Positions 9,280 to 16,346 of a DNA stretch of 64,000 bases are shown here, in pieces. Within the stretch, counting starts at the first letter, position 1, and the number at the start of each line of letters is the position of its first letter. The DNA is taken from the NCBI GenBank assembly GCA_963838095.1, contig CAWIPO010000006.1, forward strand, positions 997,300-1,061,299, in the 5' to 3' direction. This DNA is from CAWCGU01 sp963838095. Lineage in GTDB: Bacteria; Actinomycetota; Thermoleophilia; Solirubrobacterales; 70-9. The notes under the pieces were generated by a model. That model was not told the DNA's origin, ran no database searches, and worked only from the letters and a program-made list of their open reading frames with translations. Made by a program: the position numbers and the translations under genes.

Positions 9280-9326
9280 TGGGCGCGGCTGGTTTCGAAC
9301 CAGCGACCTCTCGCGTGTGAAGCGAG
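9280..9326 (-). repeat. tRNA-Val 3'-end fragment (candidate att site 1)
   Basis: These 47 bp are identical to 15713-15759, the 3' part of the intact tRNA-Val: discriminator base, acceptor 3' strand, T-arm, variable loop, anticodon 3' stem and loop. Identity stops at the 5' anticodon stem. No 5' half of a tRNA follows, so it cannot fold into a working tRNA. A duplicated tRNA 3' end in the same orientation as the intact gene is the classic trace of tyrosine-recombinase integration. Overlapping ORFs here (with SNQRPLACEAS) are phantom translations of the tRNA. Confidence 0.85.
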
Positions 9327-9534
9327 TTCGGGGGTCGAGGTGCGGCAAGCGGGGAGGAACAGCGGGAATCCCTGCAACGGTTCGGTTTCTGCCAGTCGAG
9401 TGCTCTCGGACGACGCTTCGTTTGGCCACAGCTTGCCGTTGTTTTGTTCGGTGAGGGTTCGGTGACGAACGTGGTCTCCGGGCCGAGAAGCTCGCGTGCA
9501 TGGTGGAGCCGGTTCCACGGCCTAGCTGTGCGCC
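9327..9534. other. Non-coding spacer between tRNA fragment and fusion gene
   Basis: No credible coding frame. It holds the paired GTTCGGTG motif at 9446-9465 and the region after the stop codon of the desaturase/reductase gene. No clear terminator with a T-run is visible. Confidence 0.4.
9446..9465. repeat. Paired GTTCGGTGA motif, possible integrase arm site
   Basis: GTTCGGTGAG and GTTCGGTGA occur with an 11-bp step. The same arrangement (one base different in the spacer) occurs at 12450-12468. Both copies sit just inside the interval bounded by the two tRNA fragments, as arm-type integrase sites would. Function is inferred only from position and repetition. Confidence 0.35.
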
Positions 9535-11573
9535 TCAGGCGTCGTAGTCGACGGTGACGGTTGGGCTGGTGGGGTGTGACTGGCACGTGAGCACGAAGCC
9601 GGCTTCCAACTCGGCCTTGCCGAGCGCGAAGTTGTGATCCATCTCGACGGTGCCGTCGACGAGCTTCGCGCGGCAGGTCCCGCAGGCCCCTCCCATGCAC
9701 GCGTACGGCGCGTCCGGGCGCGCCTGGAGCGCCGCCTCGAGGATCGAGTCGCCGGGATTGAGCTCGACTGCCTCCTGGCGACCCGAGAGCGTGAACGTCA
9801 CCTGCGCAGCCTGCGCATGCGCCGGCGCCGGCTTCTCGCCGTTCTGGTCGTAGCCGTAGAAGAGCTCGAGGTGGATGTGCTCGGGCTCGACTCGGTGCTC
9901 GACCAGCGTGTCGCGGACAGTGCTCACCAGCTCGATCGGCCCGCACAGGAACCATTCGTCGACGCTCTCGGGAGCGAGCGTGTCGCCCAGCCAGCCCTCG
10001 AAGCTTCTCGCGGTCGATGCGGCCGCTCAGCTCGGGAACGTGCGACGGGTCGCGCGAGAGCACGTGGAGGATCTCGAGCCGGTCGGCGTAGCGCGATTCG
10101 AGCTCGTCGAGCTCGTCGCGGAACATGGTCGTCTCCTTCGTGCGGTTGCCGTAGATCAGCGTGAACCGGCTCTCGGTCTCGATCTCGAGCGTCGTCTGCA
10201 GCATCGAGAGGATCGGCGTGATCCCGCTGCCGACGACGATCGCGACGTAGTGCTTGTTGTTGAGCGGGTGAAGCGGGGTGCAAAAGCGGCCCGTCGGCGT
10301 CATCAGCTCGAGCACGTCGCCGGCCTCGAGCTGCTCGCAGACGAAGGTCGAGAAGGCGCCGCCGGGGATGTGCTTGACCGCGATCCGCAGCATCGCGCGG
10401 GTCGCGGGCGCGCAGATCGAGTAGTTGCGCCGCACCCCCTCGCCGCCGAGGTCGGTGCGGACTGTGACGTGCTGCCCGGGCTCGAAGCGAAACTCGTCGC
10501 GCAACTCCTCGGGCACAGCGAAGGTGACCAGCGTGCTGTCGTCGGTGATCGGGTCGACCGAGGCGACGGGCATGCGGTGGAAGACCGCATGGGGCGCGCT
10601 CGAGCCACTCGGCATCCGCACCGGGAGGACCTTGAGCAGCTTGCTGTTGAGCTGCTTCCACTCGCGGAACTCCTCCGGGTCGAGTGACTTCCCGAACGCG
10701 GTCGAGATCGCCGCGTCGCGCTCCAGATAGGCCTCCTCGTTTCGCCGCCAGGTCTTCAGGTAGCGGTAGAAGGGGATCGAGGGATGCAGGTGATGGACGA
10801 GGTGGTAGTTCTGGGAGAGCATCAGCGGGGTGAACAGCCACTCCATGCCGACCCGGTTGCGGGTCGCGCGGTAGCGGTTCTCGCTCTGCGTCTCATCGAG
10901 CCCGTGGTGGGGCAGCCAGTCGAACCACCAGGCGAGCGCGAACATCGCGATCCGCGCTGGGATCAGGTAGACGATCGCGAGCAGCCAGGAAGTTGCCGGT
11001 GGCCACCGCTGCCGCGATCACCGCAACCGTGAGGGCGATCAGCGCTCCGGTCTCGATCAGCTCGGCCTTCGGCCGGCGCTTCAGGTTGCGCACGTAGAAG
11101 ACCACGTAGGGGACGTCCATCAACGCGAACCGGACGGGCAGCTGCCACCACGGTCCGTGGCTGGCGAAGTGGTCGGGATCGTCTTCGTCGTCGTTGGTGT
11201 GGCGGTGGTGCTCGATGTGGATGAACCCGAACGCCGGGAACGACAGCAGCGGCGAGACGAACAGCATCGCGACACGGCCGAAGACGCCGTTGACCCAGCG
11301 GTGCGAGCTGATCGAGTAGTGCGAGGCGTCGTGCAGCACCGTGAACATCGCGAAGATCGCGATCGCGTTCATGGCGATCGTCGCCGCGAGCGGCAGGTGC
11401 TCGCCCAGCGCCGCCCACGTGCTCCGGCGGCGAACAGCGCGAGCGCCCCCGTCGAAGATCCCGACGATCGGCCACGACAGCGTGGGGACGGGCTCGCCGG
11501 GATCGGGGAGCGCGTGCCGCGAGGACGGCATCGGCGCGGGTGCGGGCGTATCGATTGCGGCTTGGGTGCTCAT
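9535..11573 (-). CDS. Fatty acid desaturase fused to ferredoxin reductase and [2Fe-2S] domain (two frameshifts)
   Basis: Start ATG 11573 (MSTQAAIDTPAP) has AAGGAG 8 nt upstream. Residues to about 320 form a membrane desaturase with three His boxes: HDASHYSISSH, HIEHHRHTND and YHLVHHLHP. Without a stop, the chain continues into an FAD/NAD(P)H reductase (GQHVTVRTD, RNYSICAP, GGAFSTFV, VVGSGITPILSML) and ends in a plant-type ferredoxin with CMGGACGTCRAKL and a later Cys (VLTCQSHP). One polypeptide could therefore carry electrons from NAD(P)H to the di-iron site. Single-base shifts near 10995 (after TGNFLA) and near 10000 (after DREKL) break the frame; sequence on both sides stays conserved, so assembly error is likely. 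Divergent from tetR. Confidence 0.8.
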
Positions 11574-11635
11574 CGGAGAGCTCCTTGTCGAGCTATCCTG
11601 CGCTCGCTCTCGCGTCGGGGACACAGTGTGTGCGT

Positions 11636-11664
11636 AGAGTACACGAATGTTCGCTACTTGTCAA
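11636..11664 (-). promoter_or_regulatory. Promoter of the desaturase/reductase gene
   Basis: On the minus strand TTGACA (11664-11659), a 17-bp spacer and TACTCT (11641-11636) form a near-consensus vegetative promoter about 63 bp before the start codon. Its -35 box overlaps that of the divergent tetR promoter, so the two promoters exclude one another. Confidence 0.6.
11638..11658. promoter_or_regulatory. Candidate TetR operator between divergent genes
   Basis: An imperfect palindrome with half sites AGTACACGAA and TTCGCTACT (spacer TG) fills the spacer of the desaturase promoter and touches the -35 box of the tetR promoter. A regulator bound here would block both. It is inferred to be the site of the adjacent TetR protein; no consensus for this subfamily is known to me. 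Confidence 0.45.
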
Positions 11665-11686
11665 GCCCGTTCTGATCGGGTATGCT
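11658..11686 (+). promoter_or_regulatory. Promoter of tetR, giving a near-leaderless mRNA
   Basis: TTGTCA (11658-11663), a 17-bp spacer and TATGCT (11681-11686) form a near-consensus promoter. Transcription would begin about 11692-11694 and the ATG is at 11695, so the mRNA is expected to have almost no leader, which is common in Actinobacteria. Confidence 0.6.
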
Positions 11687-11694
11687 TCTGTCCG

Positions 11695-12328
11695 ATGGCC
11701 GTTTCGACGCCATACGCGATCAGCGCCCTGCCCGGCGTGCCCGAGGCATCGGCCGACGGCGTTCTGGTCGCGTCACCGCGCGGGCGGATGCTCGACGCGA
11801 TGACGGCGACCGTCGCCGAGCGCGGCTATGCCGCGACAAGCATCGCCGAGGTGATCAAGCGGGCGCACGCCTCGCGCAGCACCTTCTACGAGCAGTTCGC
11901 CGACAAGGAGGACTGCTACCTCGCGGCCTATCAGCTCGCCAGCAACTACGTCGCCACGCAGATCGCTACGGCCGCGCAGTCCAGCCCCCCCAACCTCGCC
12001 GACCGCCTGGCTCAGATCTACGAGACCTTCCTCGACGAGCTGGCGCGCATTCCGCTCGCGGCCCGCGCGTTCCTCGTCGAGATACGTGCTGCCGGCGCGC
12101 CCAGCCAGCAACACCGCCGCGCCGTCAACGATCAGTTCGCAGAGCTGCTGCGTGGTCCCGGGCAGCGACGACGATCCGCTGATGAGAATCGCGGCCATCG
12201 CCGCATCCGAGGAGATCGTCGTCCGCGAGATCACCGACAACGGAGCCGAGAGCCTGCCACGACTCGCCGCCCCGCTCACCCGCCTCGCTATGCGGATCCT
12301 TACCCCTGACGCAGGGCCGCGTCGCTAA
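11695..12328 (+). CDS. TetR-family regulator (one frameshift)
   Basis: Start ATG 11695 (MAVSTPYAISALPG) is fixed by the promoter just upstream. The DNA-binding domain is intact: GRMLDAMTATVAERGYAATSIAEVIKRAHASRSTFYEQFADKEDCYLAAY. The ligand domain follows (YVATQIATAA, FLDELARIPLAARAFLVEI). Near 12150 one base is missing: the frame after AVNDQFAELL continues correctly as VVPGSDDDPLMRIAAIAASEEIV and ends at 12328. It probably represses itself and the divergent desaturase/reductase gene; the likely ligand is a fatty acyl compound, by context only. Confidence 0.75.
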
Positions 12329-12541
12329 CCGGATTCGAAATCCGATCCATACAGCCCCAGCTTCAAGGTTCGAAAACCGTCTCATCGTCCCGGTTGCCTT
12401 GAGAAATGCGGCAACCCGCGACCTGACGCGATCAAGATCGGCGAACGATGTTCGGTGAGAGTTCGGTGGCCACGCACGCTGACCTCTCGCGCAAGCGCGA
12501 GCGCTCATCCCTCCAGCCGACGCTCTGGCTCTACAGAGCCA
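12329..12541. other. Non-coding spacer before the second tRNA fragment
   Basis: No credible gene. A short perfect hairpin (CGGATT-CGA-AATCCG) lies right after the tetR stop at about 12330-12345 but lacks a T-run. The paired GTTCGGTG motif is at 12450-12468. The ORFs that cross this area (with AAGFEPATS) are tRNA phantom translations. Confidence 0.4.
12450..12468. repeat. Second copy of the paired GTTCGGTG motif
   Basis: GTTCGGTGAG, one A, then GTTCGGTG, repeated with the same 11-bp step as at 9446. It lies about 75 bp to the left of the tRNA fragment at 12542, inside the same interval. Confidence 0.35.
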
Positions 12542-12575
12542 TGGGCGCGGCGGGTTTCGAACCTGCGACCTCTCA
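12542..12575 (-). repeat. Degenerate tRNA 3'-end fragment (candidate att site 2)
   Basis: The first 33 bases match the 3' end of tRNA-Val at 15713 with two substitutions, both in the T-stem. The acceptor strand, discriminator base, T-loop (TTTCGAA) and variable loop are identical. Similarity ends in the anticodon stem. One T-stem pair is an A-C mismatch, so it is decayed or derives from another tRNA isoacceptor. Same orientation as the intact tRNA and the fragment at 9280. It lies 30 bp from the stop of the MFS gene. Confidence 0.7.
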
Positions 12576-12606
12576 GACACGCAACGACCGCCCGAGCCGC
12601 TTGGGC

Positions 12607-14253
12607 CTATGGTTCGAGCCAACGACCGGCGACGGCCTCCGCGCTCTGCCGGCTACGCCGGTGGCCTGTGACGGTCTCGATGAAGTGGTCGCGGTCAAGT
12701 GCCAGCAACCGCGTCTCGCGAGTGGCGCGGACCGTGGCCGTCCGGGGCACGTCCCGAAGCAGGGCGATCTCCCCGAAACACTCGCCTTCGCCCTGGGTGC
12801 GCTTGAAGACATCGTGTTCGATCACCTCGACCTCCCCGCGATCGATCAGATAGAAGCGGTCTCCGGGCTCGCCTTCGGTGATCACCTCCTGCCCCGGCTG
12901 GGTATCGACCGCGACCAGGGAGCGGCACACGCCTTCGAGGGCGTCAACGGGAAGGGGGGCGAAGATCGATGTCCCGCGCAGAAGGCTGTAGTTGCGCTCG
13001 GAGACCGGAGCGCCGATCTCGAACTTGCGCAGCGATCGCCAGCGCAGCAATGCAAGCGCTGGCAGCAGCGCCCCGAGCGCCAGCAGGGCTCCGCGCACGC
13101 CGATCGCGGCAACCAGCGCCGGTGCGGCGATCGCTCCTAGGGCCGCCGCGCCCAAACGGCTCGTTTCCAGAAACCCGATCACGCGAGCCAGCGTTTCGTC
13201 CGAGCCGAGGCGCTGGAGGAGCGTCCTCGCGGCCACCTCGACGAAGCTGTACCCGAACCCCATCAGGAGGAAGGAGAGGTAGGCGGCGAGTACCGCGGGC
13301 CAGGCGCCGGGGAGCGCGAGGCCTGCCCCGGTGATCAGGCAGCCGACAGAGAGCCCCGTCGCGAGGTTGCCCCGGTCCAGGAGCACCGCCAGCCCTGCGC
13401 CCGCGATCAATGCGCCGATCCCCCAGGCGGCATTGATCCAGCCGACGTTGCCCTCGCTGATCCCGAGTAGGTCGAGGGTGACCACCACGACCATGACGTC
13501 GGCCGCGCCCTCGACGAAGACCAAGAGGCTGAGCGCAATGCCGACCAGGCGCAGTTTGGGCTCGGCCACCAACACTCTGAAGCCCACCGCCGTCTGGCGC
13601 AGCACCCCGGAAGGACCTGCCTCCTCTTCATAGGAAGGCCGCTCGTCCCCGGCAAGAGTTGAGAGGACCACGGCGGTGACGAGGCCGGCGACCGCGGCGG
13701 CGGCGAAGGCGGCATCCGGGCTGGCCACGGCCAAGAGTGCTCCTGCGACGAGGGACGCGGCGAGAAAGCCCAGGCTGTCCATCTGATTGCGGGTGACGTT
13801 GGCCGCCGAGAGCTCCTGGGGGGTGCGAGCGGCCAGCGGCAGCAGAGCTCCCTCGGCCGGCACGTAGGGAGTGGAGGCAACGGTGAAGAAGCCGGCGAGC
13901 CCGTAGACGACCCAGGCCGGAGAATCCGCCGCTGCCGCGACCGCCGCCGCGGCGATGGCGAGACCGCTGAGCAGCGCGCTCAGCATCAGCACGAGGCGCC
14001 GGGACCACCGGTCCCCGAGCAGCCCGGCGAACGGCGAAGCCAGCGCGCCAGGGAGCAGGCGGACGACGGCGGCGATGCCGACGGCCGTAGCTCCGCCATC
14101 TCGGAAGGCGTAGACGCCGAGGGCGATGGCGAACGCCCAGGTGGTGAACGTCATCCCCGCCCAGCCGACGCTCAACCGGGCGAGAGACGGATTGCTGAAG
14201 ACCGCCGCCAGCGATCCCAGCGAGGTCCGAAGCTGGCGCAGAGTCCGGCTCAT
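12607..14253 (-). CDS. MFS transporter with C-terminal cyclic-nucleotide-binding domain
   Basis: 548 aa. Residues 1 to about 400 form a 12-helix MFS carrier (WAFAIALGVYAFRDGG, GLLGDRWSRRLVLMLSALLSG with the loop motif between helices 2 and 3). Residues about 410-540 are a Crp-like domain: FAPLPVDALEGVCRSL, PGQEVITEGEPGDRFYLIDRGEVEV and the phosphate-binding cassette FGEIALLRDVPRTATV. That cassette keeps the Glu and Arg that bind cAMP/cGMP. The gene follows the hydrolase-cyclase by 24 bp on the same strand, so the carrier may be gated by the nucleotide made by its neighbour. Cargo unknown. Start ATG 14253. Confidence 0.85.
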   Translation of the reverse strand: MSRTLRQLRTSLGSLAAVFSNPSLARLSVGWAGMTFTTWAFAIALGVYAFRDGGATAVGIAAVVRLLPGALASPFAGLLGDRWSRRLVLMLSALLSGLAIAAAAVAAAADSPAWVVYGLAGFFTVASTPYVPAEGALLPLAARTPQELSAANVTRNQMDSLGFLAASLVAGALLAVASPDAAFAAAAVAGLVTAVVLSTLAGDERPSYEEEAGPSGVLRQTAVGFRVLVAEPKLRLVGIALSLLVFVEGAADVMVVVVTLDLLGISEGNVGWINAAWGIGALIAGAGLAVLLDRGNLATGLSVGCLITGAGLALPGAWPAVLAAYLSFLLMGFGYSFVEVAARTLLQRLGSDETLARVIGFLETSRLGAAALGAIAAPALVAAIGVRGALLALGALLPALALLRWRSLRKFEIGAPVSERNYSLLRGTSIFAPLPVDALEGVCRSLVAVDTQPGQEVITEGEPGDRFYLIDRGEVEVIEHDVFKRTQGEGECFGEIALLRDVPRTATVRATRETRLLALDRDHFIETVTGHRRSRQSAEAVAGRWLEP

Positions 14254-14277
14254 CGCGTAGGAGCGTCCCAGACGCGG

Positions 14278-15630
14278 TCAGGCGTGTGGCGCGAGCGCGA
14301 ACAGCCGCCACTCGTCGGGAACTCCCTTGAGGGTGTGCATGCCGCGTTCCTCGAACTCGAGGCCGGAGCCGACGACGAGGTCCTTGACGGTGGACGAAAC
14401 GAGCACCTCGCCGCCGCCGGCGAGGGCCCCGACCCGCGCGCCGATCGCGACCGCGATCCCTGAGGCGCCGTCCGCGGTCAATTGGATCTCACCCGTGTGG
14501 AGGCCTGCCCGCACTTCCACGCCAAGTCCGCTCATCGAGGTGCAGATCGCCGACGCGCACCGGACTGCGCGTGCCGGACCGTCGAACAGTGCGAAGAAGC
14601 CGTCCCCGGCAGTGTCCATCTCGCGCCCCCGGTAGCGCCCCAGCTGAGCGCGGATCAGACGATCGTGGCGTTCCTGAAGGTCGCGCCAGCGACGATCGCC
14701 CAAGGTCGCCGCCTGCGCCGTGGAGTCGACCATGTCAGTGAACATGATCGTGGACAGCACCCGGTCGAACGACTCCTCCTGCTCCTCCTGGACCTCGCCC
14801 AGGAACTCCCTGATCTGGTCGATGACCGCGTCTTGGTCTCCGGCCCAGGGAAAATGGTCCCCGCCTGGGAGTTCGACATAGCGGGCGTTGGGAATCTGTT
14901 CCGCCATGTAGCGGCCCGAGCCCACATCCTCGATCACGTCCTCCTCGCGGTGGAGGATCAGCGTGGGCACGCTGATCGCCGGCAGCAGCTGGCGGATGTC
15001 CATTTCACGCATGAGGTTGTCCATTGCGTAGACGGAGCTCGGGCTCGCGGAAAGCCTCTGGAACCGTCCCCACCACGCGATCATGCGCTCGTCACCAGCC
15101 AAGCTCGGGTTGTATTGCGCGAGGGACTCCCGGGCGTACTCGGGTGTTCCCCATCGGGCCCGGATGGTGGCGAGATATTCCTGCCACTCCTCCTCCGACC
15201 ACTGCCACGGATAATCCGCGTCCTGCTTGCCCCGGGCAGTGGCGCCGTGCAGGATCAGGCCCGCGGTCCTGTCGGGGCGCGCCGAGGCGTACATCGCCGA
15301 GAGCGCGCCGGAGTCGGATACCCCGAAGGGCACGACTCGCTCGGAACCGACTGCGTCCAGCACGGCCGTGAAGTCATCGACCAGATCCTCGAGCGGAGGC
15401 AGATCACTCGGGGAGACGCGGTCAGAGACGCCGCATCCGCGCCGGTCGACCACGATCAGGCGCGCGAACGATGCCAGGCCGCGGAGGAACCGCGCGTAGT
15501 GCTGGTTGTCCCAGATCGCCTCGAGGTTGCTGAACGAGGAGAGGTACGCCACATCCACCGGGCCGTCTCCGACAACCGCATAGCCGATTGCGACATCCCT
15601 ATTCGTCGCGTAATGGATCTCAGGCGTCAT
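14278..15630 (-). CDS. Alpha/beta-hydrolase fused to class III adenylate/guanylate cyclase
   Basis: 450 aa. Residues 1 to about 275 are an alpha/beta-hydrolase-like domain (VVDRRGCGVSDR, PFGVSDSGAL, PTLILHREEDVI, ELPGGDHFPWAGD). The elbow GVSDSG deviates from strict GxSxG, so it may sense rather than hydrolyse. Residues about 285-450 are a class III cyclase: IMFTDMVDSTAQAATLGD with the first metal Asp, DTAGDGFFALFDGPARAVRCA with the second, and GLHTGEIQL. The transition-state Arg is kept in VAIGARV while the usual Asn is changed. First gene of a two-gene unit with the cNMP-binding MFS carrier. Product (cAMP or cGMP) not certain. Confidence 0.85.
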   Translation of the reverse strand: MTPEIHYATNRDVAIGYAVVGDGPVDVAYLSSFSNLEAIWDNQHYARFLRGLASFARLIVVDRRGCGVSDRVSPSDLPPLEDLVDDFTAVLDAVGSERVVPFGVSDSGALSAMYASARPDRTAGLILHGATARGKQDADYPWQWSEEEWQEYLATIRARWGTPEYARESLAQYNPSLAGDERMIAWWGRFQRLSASPSSVYAMDNLMREMDIRQLLPAISVPTLILHREEDVIEDVGSGRYMAEQIPNARYVELPGGDHFPWAGDQDAVIDQIREFLGEVQEEQEESFDRVLSTIMFTDMVDSTAQAATLGDRRWRDLQERHDRLIRAQLGRYRGREMDTAGDGFFALFDGPARAVRCASAICTSMSGLGVEVRAGLHTGEIQLTADGASGIAVAIGARVGALAGGGEVLVSSTVKDLVVGSGLEFEERGMHTLKGVPDEWRLFALAPHA

Positions 15631-15712
15631 CGAGCCGTCCTTGTCCTTGTCGCCCCTTCCACCCTATGCGACCCTGCGAGGCGTGGCGCTCTCCGGGATC
15701 CCGTTTGAAGAG

Positions 15713-15784
15713 TGGGCGCGGCTGGTTTCGAACCAGCGACCTCTCGCGTGTGAAGCGAGCGCTCTCCCACTGAGCTACGCGCCC
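15713..15784 (-). tRNA. tRNA-Val (anticodon CAC)
   Basis: 72 nt on the minus strand fold as a full cloverleaf. Acceptor GGGCGCG pairs with CGCGCCC, then A73. D-arm GCTC/GAGC, anticodon stem CTCGC/GCGAG around loop TTCACAC (anticodon CAC at 15752-15750), variable AGGTC, T-arm GCTGG/CCAGC around TTCGAAA. CCA is not encoded. Its 3' 47 nt are duplicated at 9280 and, less exactly, at 12542, so this gene is the likely integration target of the neighbouring islands. Confidence 0.95.
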
Positions 15785-15814
15785 GGCGCGCTGATCATAC
15801 GAGCCAACGGGTCG

Positions 15815-16099
15815 TCAGCCGAGCGGGCGGTAGGTGCCGCGTAGGCGGTCGATGTCGTCCTTCGCCTCGGCGAGTCCCATGCCAGTCACCTCGCGGTGGT
15901 GCTTGATCGCCTGGATCTCGTTGCCCTCTTGGAGCAGGCGGATGGTCTCCTCGTCGGGCTCGAACCGCGCGGCTTCGTCGAAGGCGGGCTCGGCCTGACC
16001 GAGGCGGGAGTAGAGGTCGGACACCTTGCGCTCGAGCATCGCGATCCGATGACTCAGCTCCAGAAGATCGGCATCGTCCACCGCACGAGTATCGCGCAA
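15815..16099 (-). CDS. Small protein with ribosomal L7/L12 C-terminal-like domain
   Basis: About 94 aa from TTG 16099, or 88 aa from GTG 16081; the latter looks better but neither has a strong SD. An N-terminal coiled-coil segment (LLELSHRIAMLERKVSDLYSRLG) is followed by ETIRLLQEGNEIQAIKHHREVTGMGLAEAKDDIDRLRG. That block resembles the C-terminal domain of L7/L12 (iqaIK..Re.tglgLkeAKd.V). Such stand-alone proteins are common in Actinobacteria and are not the ribosomal stalk itself. Function unknown. Confidence 0.65.
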   Translation of the reverse strand: MRDTRAVDDADLLELSHRIAMLERKVSDLYSRLGQAEPAFDEAARFEPDEETIRLLQEGNEIQAIKHHREVTGMGLAEAKDDIDRLRGTYRPLG

Positions 16100-16187
16100 C
16101 TGATGCCAGGCATTGATTGTTAAGAACCTGTCAGTACCTGCTCACGTGGCGCAAATTCTCGCTAGAGTGCCGCGCCGAACATGACCT

Positions 16188-16325
16188 GCCGAATCTCCGC
16201 CGCCCTTGGCCGCGGAGGGCGGGGGACCCACTCGGGAGGCGACGTTGCCTCCCAGGGGCGAATCGAGCCCATCGGCTCGTAGCGCCGCTCTTTCGGCGCG
16301 AGCCCGTCAGCTAACCCCGGAGGCC
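16188..16325 (+). promoter_or_regulatory. c-di-AMP riboswitch (ydaO/yuaA type)
   Basis: The leader before the M23 peptidase carries the conserved ydaO elements in order: GCGGAGGGCGGGGGACCCA, a hairpin GGGAGGC/GCCTCCC, GGGGCGAATCGAG, a hairpin GCGCCG...CGGCGC, then GAGCCCGTCAGCTAACCCCGG and AGGC. This class binds c-di-AMP and, in Actinobacteria, commonly controls cell-wall peptidases, usually as an off switch. The element ends about 20 nt before the peptidase start codon, so control may act on elongation or on ribosome access. Boundaries are approximate. Confidence 0.88.
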
Positions 16326-16346
16326 AAAGAAAGAGAGGAAGTCGAC

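Noticed and set aside
9280..9326. A second functional tRNA gene
   Set aside because: Only the 3' part exists; D-arm, 5' acceptor and 5' anticodon stem are absent.
8741..9534. Read-through of the reductase frame past 9535
   Set aside because: Caused by the frameshift near 10000; the correct frame stops at 9535 after the ferredoxin domain, and the extension is antisense to the transporter gene.
12448..13140. Long plus-strand frame with GAAGFEPATS and similar frames at 9218 and 15588
   Set aside because: These are translations of tRNA 3' ends and of antisense DNA to the MFS gene; the tRNA fold explains the sequence.
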